Shown here piece by piece: positions 17,576 to 26,297 of a stretch of 64,000 nucleotides of DNA. How positions within the stretch are numbered: position 1 is the first letter of the stretch; every line of letters starts with the position of its first letter. Both the position numbers and the translations under genes were made by a program. This DNA comes from Cupriavidus neocaledonicus. Its GTDB lineage: Bacteria; Pseudomonadota; Gammaproteobacteria; Burkholderiales; Burkholderiaceae. Location: contig NZ_AQUR01000090.1 in the NCBI RefSeq assembly GCF_000372525.1, positions 1 to 64,000 on the forward strand, in the 5' to 3' direction. The notes under the pieces were generated by a model. That model saw nothing but the letters and a program-made list of their open reading frames with translations, was not told the DNA's origin and did no database searches.

Positions 17576-18564
17576 GCCGTGGCCTCCCAGGCGATGCCGG
17601 CGCGGCCGTGCCAGTAGCCGTTGCAAGGTTCGGCACCGGCCGGCGTGATGCCACTGGGGGCGGGCGCGCGCTGCCCGGCGCGGATCGCCGCCAGCTGCTG
17701 CACCACCGCGAGCGTGCCGGACGAATGCGGGCTGACGCGCAGCATCCCCACGCCCAGGCGCGCCATCTCGGGCGCCTCGACGCACAGGTCCAGGCAGGTG
17801 GCGCTCTGCGTCTGCACCCCGTTCAGCGTGAAGAACGCCTGCCCGTCGCCGGTCGCGGCGACCAGGCCATCGGGATAGTCCATGCAGCGGAATTCGCAGC
17901 TGTCCTTGCGCAGGCGATGGTGGCGCGCGGTAAAGCAGCGCGCCGAGAATGCCAGCGGCAGCCGCCCCCAGACAAAGGCCTCCAGCTGCATGCCGGCGGG
18001 CCGCGCCGCCGCCAGGGCGGCCAGCGTGGCGCCGTCCATTTCCACCGGCGCGACACAGCCCACCGCTCCCAGGCCGGCGAGCCATGCCAGCGTATCGGCA
18101 TGGTAGGCGTTGAGATGCGGGCCGCCGACGAAGGGCCGCCCGCCCATGCAGCGCACCGCGCCGGGATCGTTGGCCTCGACCAGGTAGTCGTGCTGGGCGC
18201 AGACGCGCCGCATCCAGGCGATATCGGTATCGGACTCGACCAGCACCGGCGTCGACAGCACCACCTCCTTGCCGGCATCGCGCAGCATCTGCGCAATCTC
18301 CAGCCATTGCGCATGGCGCATGTCATGGCGGCGCGTGCAGACGGTTTCGCCCAGGTAGACGCGGTCGACCGGCGCATCGGCGACGGACGCGTAGAACTGC
18401 ATCACGGCCTCGCGCGGCCAGTAGTAGAGCAGCGGGCCCAGGGCGATGCCGAAGCCGGGCAGCGCGGCGGCGTGCGGCATTGTGGCCGCGGCGGTGTGTG
18501 GCATGGAAAGCTCCATCGTGGCCGGCAGTTCCGGGCGATCCGGATACAGGCAGGTGGCGGTCAT
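17572..18564 (-). CDS. ubiV: UbiV, iron-sulfur subunit for O2-independent ubiquinone hydroxylation
   Basis: The 330-residue protein belongs to the U32 peptidase-like family. Cysteines C76, C210, C223 and C227 have the spacing of the four [4Fe-4S] ligands of E. coli UbiV (13 and 4 residues between the last three). The core begins at GIALGPLLYYWP, about 40 residues after the ATG at 18564, so ATGs at residues 17, 21 or 29 are also possible starts. It works as a heterodimer with UbiU to hydroxylate the ubiquinone ring using prephenate rather than oxygen. It starts four bases after ubiU ends. Confidence 0.92.
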   Translation of the reverse strand: MTATCLYPDRPELPATMELSMPHTAAATMPHAAALPGFGIALGPLLYYWPREAVMQFYASVADAPVDRVYLGETVCTRRHDMRHAQWLEIAQMLRDAGKEVVLSTPVLVESDTDIAWMRRVCAQHDYLVEANDPGAVRCMGGRPFVGGPHLNAYHADTLAWLAGLGAVGCVAPVEMDGATLAALAAARPAGMQLEAFVWGRLPLAFSARCFTARHHRLRKDSCEFRCMDYPDGLVAATGDGQAFFTLNGVQTQSATCLDLCVEAPEMARLGVGMLRVSPHSSGTLAVVQQLAAIRAGQRAPAPSGITPAGAEPCNGYWHGRAGIAWEATA

Positions 18565-18568
18565 GGCG

Positions 18569-19639
18569 TCAGCGCCAGGGGCGGTCATAGGCGCCCTGCG
18601 TGACCTGGTCGCCTTCGGCATGGCGGCCCAGCGTGCCCTGCCATTCCTGGCGCGGCACGAAGCGGGCCGGATCGGCGCAGGCGGCGTCGATCGCCGCGCG
18701 CAGCACGCCGACCACATCGCCGACATAGCGCGGGCTGCGCTGGCGCCCTTCGATCTTGATCGCGGCGATGCCCATGCCGATCAGCGCCGGCAGCAGCGAC
18801 AGCGCATTCAGGCTGGTCGGCTCCTCCAGCACGTAGCCGCGCTCGCCCTCGACCTCGAAGCGGCCCTTGCACAGCGTCGGATAGCCGGCCGGCTCGCCGG
18901 GCGCATAGCTGTCGATCAGGATGCCCGACAGCCGCGCCTGCATGGTGCCGTCGTGCTCGGTCCAGCGCACCGCATGCGCGGGCGAGCACACCCCCTTGTT
19001 GTTGGGTGAATCGCCGGTGGCATACGACGACAGCAGGCAACGCCCCTCGGCCATCACGCACAGGCTGCCGAAGCCAAACACCTCCAGCTCGACGCTGGTC
19101 TGGCGCGCCAGCTTGCCGATCTGCGCCAGCGACAGCACCCGCGGCAGCACCACGCGGCGGATATTGAAGCGCTCGCGCATCAGTTCGATGGCATCGGCAT
19201 GCGTGGCCGAGCCCTGCACCGACAGGTGCAGCCGCAAATCCGGATGGCGCGCGCAGGCATAGCCCATCAGGCCCGCGTCGGCCATGATCACGGCATCGGC
19301 GCCAAGGTCAGCCGCCGCATCGACGGCGCGGTGCCACTGCGCCACCGCGCCCATCTGCGCAAAGGTGTTGATGGCGAACAGCACCTCGGCGCCGCGCGCA
19401 TGGGCCTCGGCCACGCCGGTGCGGATGTCGGCCTCGGTAAAGTTCAGGCCGCCGAAATTGCGCGCGTTGGTGGCATCGCGCAGGCCCAGGTAGACCGCGT
19501 CGGCGCCGTGCTGCAAGGCCACGCGCAGCGCCGCTAGCGAGCCGGCGGGCGCAACCAGCTGCGGGCGGCGCGGCGCGCACGCGGCGGCCGACGGGGCGTC
19601 CGATGAGGCGTCGGATCGGGCGGGGGTGGAACTGGTCAT
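18569..19639 (-). CDS. ubiU: UbiU, iron-sulfur subunit for O2-independent ubiquinone hydroxylation
   Basis: The 356-residue protein is a U32-family member. C194, C201, C218 and C257 reproduce exactly the spacing (7, 17, 39) of the [4Fe-4S] ligands in E. coli UbiU. PQLVAPAGSLAALRVALQHG marks the start of the barrel; the first 24 residues are a low-complexity leader. It is the first gene of ubiUVT. An FNR-type box centred 41.5 bases before the predicted start of transcription indicates induction at low oxygen. Confidence 0.93.
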   Translation of the reverse strand: MTSSTPARSDASSDAPSAAACAPRRPQLVAPAGSLAALRVALQHGADAVYLGLRDATNARNFGGLNFTEADIRTGVAEAHARGAEVLFAINTFAQMGAVAQWHRAVDAAADLGADAVIMADAGLMGYACARHPDLRLHLSVQGSATHADAIELMRERFNIRRVVLPRVLSLAQIGKLARQTSVELEVFGFGSLCVMAEGRCLLSSYATGDSPNNKGVCSPAHAVRWTEHDGTMQARLSGILIDSYAPGEPAGYPTLCKGRFEVEGERGYVLEEPTSLNALSLLPALIGMGIAAIKIEGRQRSPRYVGDVVGVLRAAIDAACADPARFVPRQEWQGTLGRHAEGDQVTQGAYDRPWR

Positions 19640-19684
19640 CGGTGATGGCGCCGGCGGCGGCGCGGGGGAAGAAGACAGCGGCCG

Positions 19685-19726
19685 ATGCTAGCCAAGCGCC
19701 CGCGCCCGGGGCTTGACCCTGCGCAA
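19685..19726 (-). promoter_or_regulatory. FNR/Dnr-type class II promoter of ubiUVT
   Basis: Read on the minus strand, TTGCGCAGGGTCAA (19713-19726) resembles TTGAT-N4-ATCAA. A -10 element TAGCAT lies at 19685-19690, with 22 bases between, putting the box at -41.5. The nnrS promoter has the same geometry and -10. Confidence 0.7.
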
Positions 19727-19760
19727 ACCCACGCCAACGGCACCCCAGCCGTCGACGGGC

Positions 19761-19817
19761 TATGCCGGTCGGCATAGGCCGATGGCAGGCCAGCCTGCCA
19801 GGCTTGACCTGCGGCAA
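19761..19817. promoter_or_regulatory. Tandem palindromes and a second FNR-like box before the nitronate monooxygenase gene
   Basis: TATGCCGGTCGGCATA (19761-19776) and TGGCAGGCCAGCCTGCCA (19783-19800) are perfect inverted repeats. They are followed at once by TTGACCTGCGGCAA (19804-19817), a second FNR-like box. No good -10 element follows on the plus strand. The palindromes could bind another regulator of either gene. Confidence 0.45.
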
Positions 19818-19912
19818 ACGCGGGCCCGCGACGCTGTGCCACCCTTCTCGCGTCATCCCTGCGCCGCGGCCGCCGTGCGGCCCGGCGCCCATCCTCTCCC
19901 GGAGACCCGTTT

Positions 19913-21076
19913 ATGAATCACCCCTGGCTCAAGCTGGGCGGCCGCCGCCTGCTGCCGATCGTGCAGGGCGGCATGGGCATCGGCATCTCGGCCCACCGGC
20001 TGGCCGGCGCCGTCGCGCGCGAAAACGGCGTCGGCACCATCGCCAGCATCGACCTGCGCCACCACCACCCCGACCTGATGGCCCGCATCCGCGGCAGCCG
20101 CGACAAGCCCGCCATCGAAGCCGCCAACCTCCAGGCGCTGGACCGCGAGATCCGTGCCGCGCGCGCCGCCTCCGAGGGCCGCGGCCTGATTGCCGTCAAC
20201 GTGATGAAGGCGGTCGGCTCGCACGCGGCGCTGGTGCGGCAGGCCTGCGAAAGCGGCGCCGATGCCATCGTCATGGGCGCCGGGCTGCCGCTGGACCTGC
20301 CGGAGCTGACCGCAGGCCACCCCAAGGTGGCATTGATCCCGATCCTGTCCGAGGCGCGCGGCATCGGCCTGGTGCTGCGCCGCTGGATGAAGAAGGGCCG
20401 GCTGCCCGACGCCATCGTGGTCGAACACCCGGCGCACGCCGGCGGCCACCTGGGTGCGGCGACGATCCAGGACCTGTCCGAGCCGCGCTTCTCGTTCTCG
20501 CGCGTGCTGGGCGAATGCCGCGAACTGTTCGCGCAGCTGGGCCTGGCCTGGGACAGCATCCCGCTGATCCTGGCGGGCGGCGTCGACAGCCACGCCAAGG
20601 TGCGCCACTGGCTGGGCGAAGGCGCCGCCGCGGTACAGCTGGGCACGGCCTTCGCCGTGACCGAGGAATGCGATGCCCATCCGGCCTTCAAGCAGGTGCT
20701 GGCGACCGCGCGGCCCGAAACCCTGCGCGAATTCACCAGCGTGGCCGGCCTGCCCGCGCGCGCGGTGCTGACGCCATGGCTGCAGCGCTACCTGTCGAGC
20801 GAAGCGCGCCTGCAGCGCCGCGCCCGCGTGCGCGAGTGCCTGGAGGGCTTCGATTGCCTGCAGGCGTGCGGGCTGCGCGATGGCATCGCGCGCATCGGCC
20901 AGTTCTGCATCGATCTCAAGCTGGCGCAGGCCGTGCGCGGCGACGTGGAGCGCGGCCTGTTCTTCCGCGGCCGCGGCGCGCTGCCGTTCGGCGAGGCCAT
21001 CCGGCCGGTGGCGGAGCTGATCCACTATCTGCTGACGGGGGAAAAGCCGGCGGGTCTGGCGTCAGCGGCCGGCTAA
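19913..21076 (+). CDS. Nitronate monooxygenase-type flavoprotein
   Basis: The 387-residue protein is a TIM-barrel FMN enzyme of the 2-nitropropane dioxygenase family. It starts with LPIVQGGMGIGISAHRLAGA, has the family AHAGGHLG histidine motif, an LILAGGVDSHAKV phosphate-binding strand and GAAAVQLGTAFAVTEE. Members oxidise alkyl nitronates, and some relatives act in lipid or quinone chemistry. Its place between ubiUVT and nnrS and the FNR-like box upstream suggest a role under low oxygen or nitrosative stress; the true substrate is unknown. Confidence 0.85.
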   Translation: MNHPWLKLGGRRLLPIVQGGMGIGISAHRLAGAVARENGVGTIASIDLRHHHPDLMARIRGSRDKPAIEAANLQALDREIRAARAASEGRGLIAVNVMKAVGSHAALVRQACESGADAIVMGAGLPLDLPELTAGHPKVALIPILSEARGIGLVLRRWMKKGRLPDAIVVEHPAHAGGHLGAATIQDLSEPRFSFSRVLGECRELFAQLGLAWDSIPLILAGGVDSHAKVRHWLGEGAAAVQLGTAFAVTEECDAHPAFKQVLATARPETLREFTSVAGLPARAVLTPWLQRYLSSEARLQRRARVRECLEGFDCLQACGLRDGIARIGQFCIDLKLAQAVRGDVERGLFFRGRGALPFGEAIRPVAELIHYLLTGEKPAGLASAAG

Positions 21077-21079
21077 CCA

Positions 21080-22435
21080 TCACTGACTCGAGCCTTTCAA
21101 CTCCCGCTTGTGTACTCCCTCTCCCGCACGCGGGAGAGGGGAGCCAACACGCGGCGGCAACCCGCCCCTTTTGCGCATCTGCCGCATGCAGCGCAGCGCG
21201 GCCAGCAATTGCCATCCCAGCCATGCATTGGCCCCTGCCAGCAGCAGCCCGCCGACGCGGGCCAGCAGCGCCGGCGCCAGCGGCAGCGCCAGCAGCACCG
21301 CGTACGCCGCCAGCACCAGCCACGCCTGCCCCCGCTGACGGCCCGGCGCGATGATCGCCTGCATCGCCGGCACACGCGCCCCGGGCGGCAGCAGCCGGCG
21401 CAGGTGCAGCCACACCATGAACGGCACGATCTTGCCCAGCATCGCCGTCACCGGCAGCACGCCCACGCCGACCAGCGCCATCGTGCCGGCCCACCACGCC
21501 AGCGGCAGCGCCACCCCGGGCAGCACCACCGCCGCCGCACCCAGCGCCGCCGCGCCCAGCATGCTGGCGCAGGCGACCGGCCATAACCGCCACAGCGGAT
21601 CGTGGCGCCGCCGCGCGCGCAGCGTGCCGGCCAGCCCGCTTGCGCCCAGCACCGCCACGAACGACAGCCACACCACCAGCGCGGCACGGGCCAGCACTGG
21701 TTCCCCTGGCCACAGCACCAGCGCGGCGCTGAACACCCCCAGCGGCCCCCAATGCCCCAGCGGCAGCCAGCGCGCCAGCGCCGCCGGCGCGCGCGGCGTC
21801 TGCCAGAACATCGGCAGCACCGTTGCCGCGACGCCGCTGACCAGCGCCGCCAGCCAGCCGCCCAGCGCCCATGCCATATGCAGGCCAAGCGCCTGCGCCA
21901 CCGGCACGCGCCACAGGCCGCCGAAGGTGCCCGCCAGCGCGATGCCGGCGCCCACCGCCACGCTCAGCGGGACGCCGATGCCGGCCAGCGTGCGCGTGGT
22001 GGCGTCCACCGCGGCCACGCGCCAGCCCGCGGCAAGCAGCACCGCGCCCACCAGCAGCAGCACCGCGCCAAGGGCGGCAGCGGCCCGCATTGCCACCGGC
22101 TCCGCGCCCAGCAAGCCGAAGCCAAGCGCGGCCGCCAGCGCCGCGCCGGTGGCGGCCATGCACGGCGCCAGGCGCCCGGCACCGGGGACCTCCACGCGCG
22201 CCACCACCGGCATCATCTGGAACAGCGCGCCGACCATCACCGGCAGCAGCATGCCCAGCGCCAGCGCGTGCACCGCCGCCAGCGCCAGCGGCGCGAAGCG
22301 GTCTGGCAGGCCCTGCGCGGGCCCCGCTGCCAGCAGCAGCCCCGCGGCCGCGCCCAGCCACGGCGCCGGCATCAGGCAGCCGAACACCAGCGCAGGCCGC
22401 GGCGCGCGCGCGTAGTCGAGCTCCGCGCCCTTCAT
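21080..22435 (-). CDS. nnrS: NnrS-family haem/copper membrane protein
   Basis: The roughly 451-residue protein has about twelve membrane helices and the NnrS signature pattern: an early HALALGMLLPVMVGALFQMMP helix (21 positions, here summarised by its start HALALG), AWALGGWLAALVSGV, and the late TAMLGKIVPFMVWLHL. NnrS proteins relieve NO stress during denitrification. The ATG at 22435 lacks a ribosome site; a GTG at 22510, 14 bases after the predicted transcription start, is in frame. The last 20 residues (from about GSPLPRAGEG) are encoded by a REP-like hairpin, so the C-terminus has been extended by a repeat. Confidence 0.88.
   Translation of the reverse strand: MKGAELDYARAPRPALVFGCLMPAPWLGAAAGLLLAAGPAQGLPDRFAPLALAAVHALALGMLLPVMVGALFQMMPVVARVEVPGAGRLAPCMAATGAALAAALGFGLLGAEPVAMRAAAALGAVLLLVGAVLLAAGWRVAAVDATTRTLAGIGVPLSVAVGAGIALAGTFGGLWRVPVAQALGLHMAWALGGWLAALVSGVAATVLPMFWQTPRAPAALARWLPLGHWGPLGVFSAALVLWPGEPVLARAALVVWLSFVAVLGASGLAGTLRARRRHDPLWRLWPVACASMLGAAALGAAAVVLPGVALPLAWWAGTMALVGVGVLPVTAMLGKIVPFMVWLHLRRLLPPGARVPAMQAIIAPGRQRGQAWLVLAAYAVLLALPLAPALLARVGGLLLAGANAWLGWQLLAALRCMRQMRKRGGLPPRVGSPLPRAGEGVHKRELKGSSQ
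21112..21143. repeat. REP-like hairpin repeat, copy 1
   Basis: TGTACTCCCTCTCCCGC is followed by ACGCGGGAGAGGGGAG, a near-perfect inverted repeat. A second member of the same family lies at 52601-52627; both begin TGTGTAC(T/C)CCCTCTCC. This copy lies inside the 3' end of nnrS. Confidence 0.75.
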
Positions 22436-22530
22436 GCCGGCCCCGTGGCGGCGCGGCGGTGACGCATTGCTGCGCCGCTTGGGTTGAACATGGCCATCGC
22501 TCCTTGTCACCAGTTCCGACAAAAGGCCCG

Positions 22531-22572
22531 ATGCTAGGCCGCCGCGCCGCGCAGGGATTTGACCGGGGCCAA
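22531..22572 (-). promoter_or_regulatory. FNR/Dnr-type class II promoter of nnrS
   Basis: Minus-strand TTGGCCCCGGTCAA (22559-22572) is followed after 22 bases by a -10 TAGCAT (22531-22536), placing the box at -41.5 relative to a start near 22524. The rest of the 390-base gap to narX shows no other clear element. Confidence 0.7.
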
Positions 22573-22826
22573 GTCCGGGGCAGGGATGAAATATCACGGC
22601 GTGATGGAATTCGCCCCGGCGCCACATGCCATGCCCTCGATGCGCCGCTGCCCGCACATACGCGCGCCAAAGCCGGGTTTCCTTGATCTGGCGCAGGTTG
22701 CCCAGCCTGGCGCGCGGGGAAAATCGCTTCCCACCCCTGCGTGACCGTGTTCCCATGGCCGTCGGCCCGCTGCCGGCGCTCTCGACAGGCCCACGACAGG
22801 TTCCCCTGGTAGCCCCCGATACCGCC

Positions 22827-24824
22827 ATGCCAGATAACGGTCCCCCTGCCGCACCCGCCCCGGCGGCCTCCGCGTTGCCGGCGCTGCGCCATCGCCTTTC
22901 CACGCGCATCATCTCGCTGTCGCTGGCGGTGCTGCTCGTGGTGCTGGGCATGATCTCCGGCACGCTGTGGCTGTCCTGGAAGCTGGAAGGGGCCGGAGCC
23001 GCCATCAACGATGCCGGCAGCCTGCGCATGCGCGCCAACCGCGTGGCGATCGAGCTGGCGCAGGCGCACGCGGGCCGCGCCAATCACCTGGCCGGGCAGG
23101 TGCAGGCGCTGGACGCCACGCTGGCGCTGCTGAAGAAGGGCGACGCGGCGCGGCCGCTGTTCCTGCCGGACGAGCCCGCCATCCATGCGCAACTGGCGCG
23201 CGTCACCCATGACTGGCAGCAGCGGCTGCGGCCGCTGGCCGCAGCCGGCGCGGCGCCCGCCGCATACATTGCCGCGCTGCCGGGTTTCGTCGCCCAGGCC
23301 GACCGCCTGGTCGGCATGATCGAACACAACAGCGCGCGCAAGACCGACCTGCTGCGCCTGTCGCAAACCGCGCTGGCGCTGATGGCCTGCATCGGCACGG
23401 TCGCCGTGATCTACCTGCTCTACCTGTGGATCATCCTGCCGGTGCTGCGCCTGCAGGACGGCTTGCGGCGCATGGCCGCGCGCGAATTCTCGCTGCGCCT
23501 GCCGGTGGAAAGCCGCGACGAGTTCGGCACCCTCAGCGAGGGCTTCAACCGCATGGCCGGCGAGCTGCAGGGCCTGTACCACGACCTCGAAGCGCGCGTG
23601 GCGCAGAAGACCGCCGAGCTGGAGCGCCACAACCGCGACCTGGAAACGCTGTACGAGATGGCCGCCTTCCTCAACCAGGCCGCCGACGCCGAAGCCATGG
23701 CGCAGGGCTTCCTGGCGCGGGTGATGCGCCAGTTCGATGCCGACGGCGGCAGCGTGCGCGTGCTCGACAGCCGCCACGGCCGCATGCACCTGCTGGCCGC
23801 CGCCGGCCTGCCGGCGGCGCTGGCCGAGGCCGACTCGTGCGCCTCGGCCAATGGCTGCCATTGCGGCGATGCCACGCGCGAGGCGGTGATCGCCATCGTC
23901 GACCTGCACGCGGCAGCACGCGCCGGCGCGGCCGACGAAACACCGTGCGGCCGCGACGGCTTCCAGTCGCTGGCGGCGTTCCGCATCGAAAGCCAGCGCG
24001 GCGCCACCGGCATGTTCGCGCTGCATTTTCGCGCGCCGCGCCGGCTGCCGCCGTCGGACCGCCAACTGCTGCAGACGCTGGCGCAGCACCTGGGCACCGC
24101 GCTGGAACACCTGCGCCTGTCCGCCACGGCGCGCCAGCTGGCGGTGGTGGAAGAGCGCAACCTGGTGGCGCAGGGACTGCACGACAGCATCGCCCAGGGG
24201 CTGAACTACCTGAACCTGCAGGTGCAGCTGCTCGGCGACGCGGTGGCGCGCGACGACCTGGCCGAGACCCGCGAACTGGTGCCCATGCTGCGCCATGGCG
24301 TGGAAGAGAGCTACCAGGACGTGCGCGAGCTGCTCAACAACTTCCGCTCGCGCCTGGGCACCGGCGAGCTGCGTCCCGCGGTGGAAGAGACCGTCGAGCG
24401 CTTTCGCCGGCAGTGCCGCACCGAGGCCACGCTGGCCATCGACGAACGCGGCGGCGCCTGGCCGCTGTCGCCCGAGCAGCAGCTGCAGGTGCTGTTCATC
24501 CTGCAGGAGGCGCTTTCCAACGTGCGCAAGCACGCCATGGCGGCGCATGTGGCGGTGGCGCTCAGCCATGGCCGCGATTTCCGCCTGGTGGTGCAGGACG
24601 ACGGCGAGGGCTTCGACCCCGACGCACTGGCCACCCGCGCCGACGCCCATATCGGCCTGAGCATCATGCGCGAGCGCGCCGCGCGGCTGGGGGCGCAGCT
24701 GCAGGTGCAGGCCAGCCCCGGCAGCGGCGTGCGCATCGAACTGGTGCTGCCTGCCGGCAGCCAGGGCGCCGTCCGGCGCGACCGCGCCGCCAACTCCGTC
24801 ACCTCACCCGCCCCAAACGCCTGA
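22827..24824 (+). CDS. narX: Nitrate/nitrite sensor histidine kinase NarX
   Basis: The 665-residue kinase has two membrane helices (about residues 28-48 and 185-205) flanking a periplasmic helical sensor of the type IV PilJ/NarX kind. A HAMP domain, a GAF-like module containing a cysteine cluster (C-A-S-A-N-G-C-H-C-G), and a HisKA_3 domain follow. The phosphorylated histidine is H452 in GLHDSIAQG. The ATP lid reads DDGEGFD then HIGLSIMRERA. It precedes narL by 13 bases. The start could also be the ATG at 22755; 22827 is preferred for its short lead into the first helix. Confidence 0.92.
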   Translation: MPDNGPPAAPAPAASALPALRHRLSTRIISLSLAVLLVVLGMISGTLWLSWKLEGAGAAINDAGSLRMRANRVAIELAQAHAGRANHLAGQVQALDATLALLKKGDAARPLFLPDEPAIHAQLARVTHDWQQRLRPLAAAGAAPAAYIAALPGFVAQADRLVGMIEHNSARKTDLLRLSQTALALMACIGTVAVIYLLYLWIILPVLRLQDGLRRMAAREFSLRLPVESRDEFGTLSEGFNRMAGELQGLYHDLEARVAQKTAELERHNRDLETLYEMAAFLNQAADAEAMAQGFLARVMRQFDADGGSVRVLDSRHGRMHLLAAAGLPAALAEADSCASANGCHCGDATREAVIAIVDLHAAARAGAADETPCGRDGFQSLAAFRIESQRGATGMFALHFRAPRRLPPSDRQLLQTLAQHLGTALEHLRLSATARQLAVVEERNLVAQGLHDSIAQGLNYLNLQVQLLGDAVARDDLAETRELVPMLRHGVEESYQDVRELLNNFRSRLGTGELRPAVEETVERFRRQCRTEATLAIDERGGAWPLSPEQQLQVLFILQEALSNVRKHAMAAHVAVALSHGRDFRLVVQDDGEGFDPDALATRADAHIGLSIMRERAARLGAQLQVQASPGSGVRIELVLPAGSQGAVRRDRAANSVTSPAPNA

Positions 24825-24837
24825 GCGAGACCCAGCC

Positions 24838-25491
24838 ATGACCATCCGCATCCTGCTGATCGACGACCACACCCTGTTCCGCTCGGGCATCCGCGCACTG
24901 TTGCAGCGCCAGGCCGACTTCGAGATCGTCGACGAAGCCGCCGACGGCGTGGAAGGCATCAAGCGCGCCAAGCAGCACCGCCCCGACGTGATCCTGCTCG
25001 ACCTGAACATGCCTGGCCTGTCCGGGCTCGAGGCCCTGCAGCTGCTGGTCGAAGACCTGCCGCAGACCGCGGTGATCGTGCTGACGGTGTCCGAGGCGGC
25101 CGAGGAGCTGGCCACCGCGCTGCGCGGCGGCGCGCGCGGCTACCTGATCAAGAACATCGAGACCGAGGCGCTGATCGCCGGCATCCGCCGCGCCGCCGCC
25201 GGCGAGCCGGTGATCTCCGACAGCATGACCGCCAAGCTGGTGGCCCAGTTCCGCGCGCCCGCGCCCGCGGCCGTGCCGCGCCAGGAAGAAGCAGCGCGGC
25301 TGACCGCGCGCGAGCGCGAGATCGTGCAGGGCCTGGCCCGCGGCGCGAGCAACAAGGAGATCGCGCGCGACCTGGGCGTGGCCGAAAGCACGGTGAAGAT
25401 CCACGTGCAGAACATCCTGAAGAAGCTGAACCTGGCCAGCCGCGTGCAAGTGGCGGTCTATGCCGTCGAACACGGGCTGAACACCGCCTGA
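24838..25491 (+). CDS. narL: Nitrate/nitrite response regulator NarL
   Basis: The 217-residue protein has a receiver domain with acidic pocket D9-D10, phosphorylated D55 in ILLDLNMPG and a conserved K near 105, then a LuxR-type helix-turn-helix (LTAREREIVQGLARGASNKE and AESTVKIHVQNILKK). It should bind DNA when phosphorylated by NarX in response to nitrate or nitrite. Its neighbours nnrS, ubiUVT and norAB are natural candidate targets, although I saw no clear NarL heptamer pairs. A terminator follows directly. Confidence 0.93.
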   Translation: MTIRILLIDDHTLFRSGIRALLQRQADFEIVDEAADGVEGIKRAKQHRPDVILLDLNMPGLSGLEALQLLVEDLPQTAVIVLTVSEAAEELATALRGGARGYLIKNIETEALIAGIRRAAAGEPVISDSMTAKLVAQFRAPAPAAVPRQEEAARLTAREREIVQGLARGASNKEIARDLGVAESTVKIHVQNILKKLNLASRVQVAVYAVEHGLNTA

Positions 25492-25506
25492 GCGGCGCAC
25501 ACGGCG

Positions 25507-25537
25507 GCCCGCGCGGCGCCTGCGGCCGCGGGCTTTT
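25507..25537 (+). terminator. Rho-independent terminator of narXL
   Basis: GCCCGCG (25507-25513) pairs with CGCGGGC (25527-25533) and is followed by TTTT. The loop of 13 bases is itself GC-rich. The rest of the 298-base gap to 25790 holds only the weak promoter at 25654-25690. Confidence 0.7.
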
Positions 25538-25653
25538 GCATCGCACAGGCACAGCCAGCCAGCGCAGGCCGTGCCGCGGGCCAAGCGCTTGTGCGGCGCG
25601 CCACCGGGCGCCGGGCGGGTCGCCTTGCCCGCACCTGGGCGTCGTCCGATTCC

Positions 25654-25690
25654 TACACCGATATCAGTCCCTGCCCGGAGGGATGCCTGC
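25654..25690 (+). promoter_or_regulatory. Weak sigma54-like promoter with an upstream TACACCG element
   Basis: CGGAGGGATGCCTGC (25676-25690) has GG-N10-GC but matches the rest of the sigma54 consensus poorly. The upstream TACACCG at 25654-25660 resembles the TTACAnCGC element recurring in this island. Start of transcription would be near 25702. Confidence 0.3.
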
Positions 25691-25789
25691 ACCCCTTGTC
25701 CTACGCTGAACGGTAAGCGGATGGCTCTGCGGAGCCGCCTCGGAGCGGAAGCCGCGCGGCTTCCCCGATCCACGAACAAGGAGCACGCC

Positions 25790-25948
25790 ATGGGCATCGG
25801 CACCATCCTTCTGATCATTCTCGTCCTGCTGCTGATCGGCGCCCTGCCGGCCTGGCCGTACAGTTCCGGCTGGGGCTACTGGCCGAGCGGCGGCCTGGGG
25901 CTGATCGTCCTGATCGTGGTGCTGCTGGTGGTGCTGGGCCGGATCTAG
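25790..25948 (+). CDS. DUF3309-type small membrane protein
   Basis: A 52-residue protein with two hydrophobic helices, GTILLIILVLLLIGALPAWP and LGLIVLIVVLLVVLGRI, joined by a YSSGWGYWPSGG turn. This is the DUF3309 pattern, found in many proteobacteria and often next to stress genes; its function is unknown. The ATG at 25790 has AAGGAGCACGCC before it, so the longer frame starting at 25571 is not used. It opens the stress island. Confidence 0.82.
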   Translation: MGIGTILLIILVLLLIGALPAWPYSSGWGYWPSGGLGLIVLIVVLLVVLGRI

Positions 25949-26108
25949 CGTCCGCCTGGCAGGCAACCGCGGCACAGCGCGCGCAAGCGGTACTGCGTGC
26001 CGGCCGCGCTTGTCGCGGCCGCGCCTGGCACCTATAACGAAGCGCGGGCACGCGCGTCAGCGTGCGCCCGGACCTTTCAACCTTTTCACCTTTCGCAAGG
26101 AGACTCAG

Positions 26109-26297
26109 ATGCCAGCAAAATCCAAGGCGCAACAGCAGGCCGCCGGAGCGGCGCTCTCCGCAAAGCGCGGCGAAAAGAAGGCCGGTTCGCTGAAGGGACC
26201 TTCCCGCTCGATGTACAAGTCGATGAGCGAGAAGGAACTCGACAAGATGGCTTCGACCAAGACCAAGGGCATGCCGAAGCACAAGTCGGAACGCTGA
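26109..26297 (+). CDS. DUF3008-type small basic protein
   Basis: The 62-residue protein is rich in lysine and serine and matches DUF3008: MPAKSKAQQQAAGAALSAKR at the start and a MYKSMSEKELDKMASTKTKG core. The fold is probably disordered or DNA-associating, similar in style to small stress-induced proteins, but no role is established. GCAAGGAGACTCAG precedes the ATG. It is separated from the DUF3309 gene by 160 bases with no clear promoter. Confidence 0.82.
   Translation: MPAKSKAQQQAAGAALSAKRGEKKAGSLKGPSRSMYKSMSEKELDKMASTKTKGMPKHKSER

Noticed and set aside
20916-24650. A 1244-codon open frame on the minus strand
   Set aside because: It is antisense to the nitronate monooxygenase and narX genes and passes through nnrS out of frame; its H/Q/R-rich composition is that of a GC-rich shadow frame.
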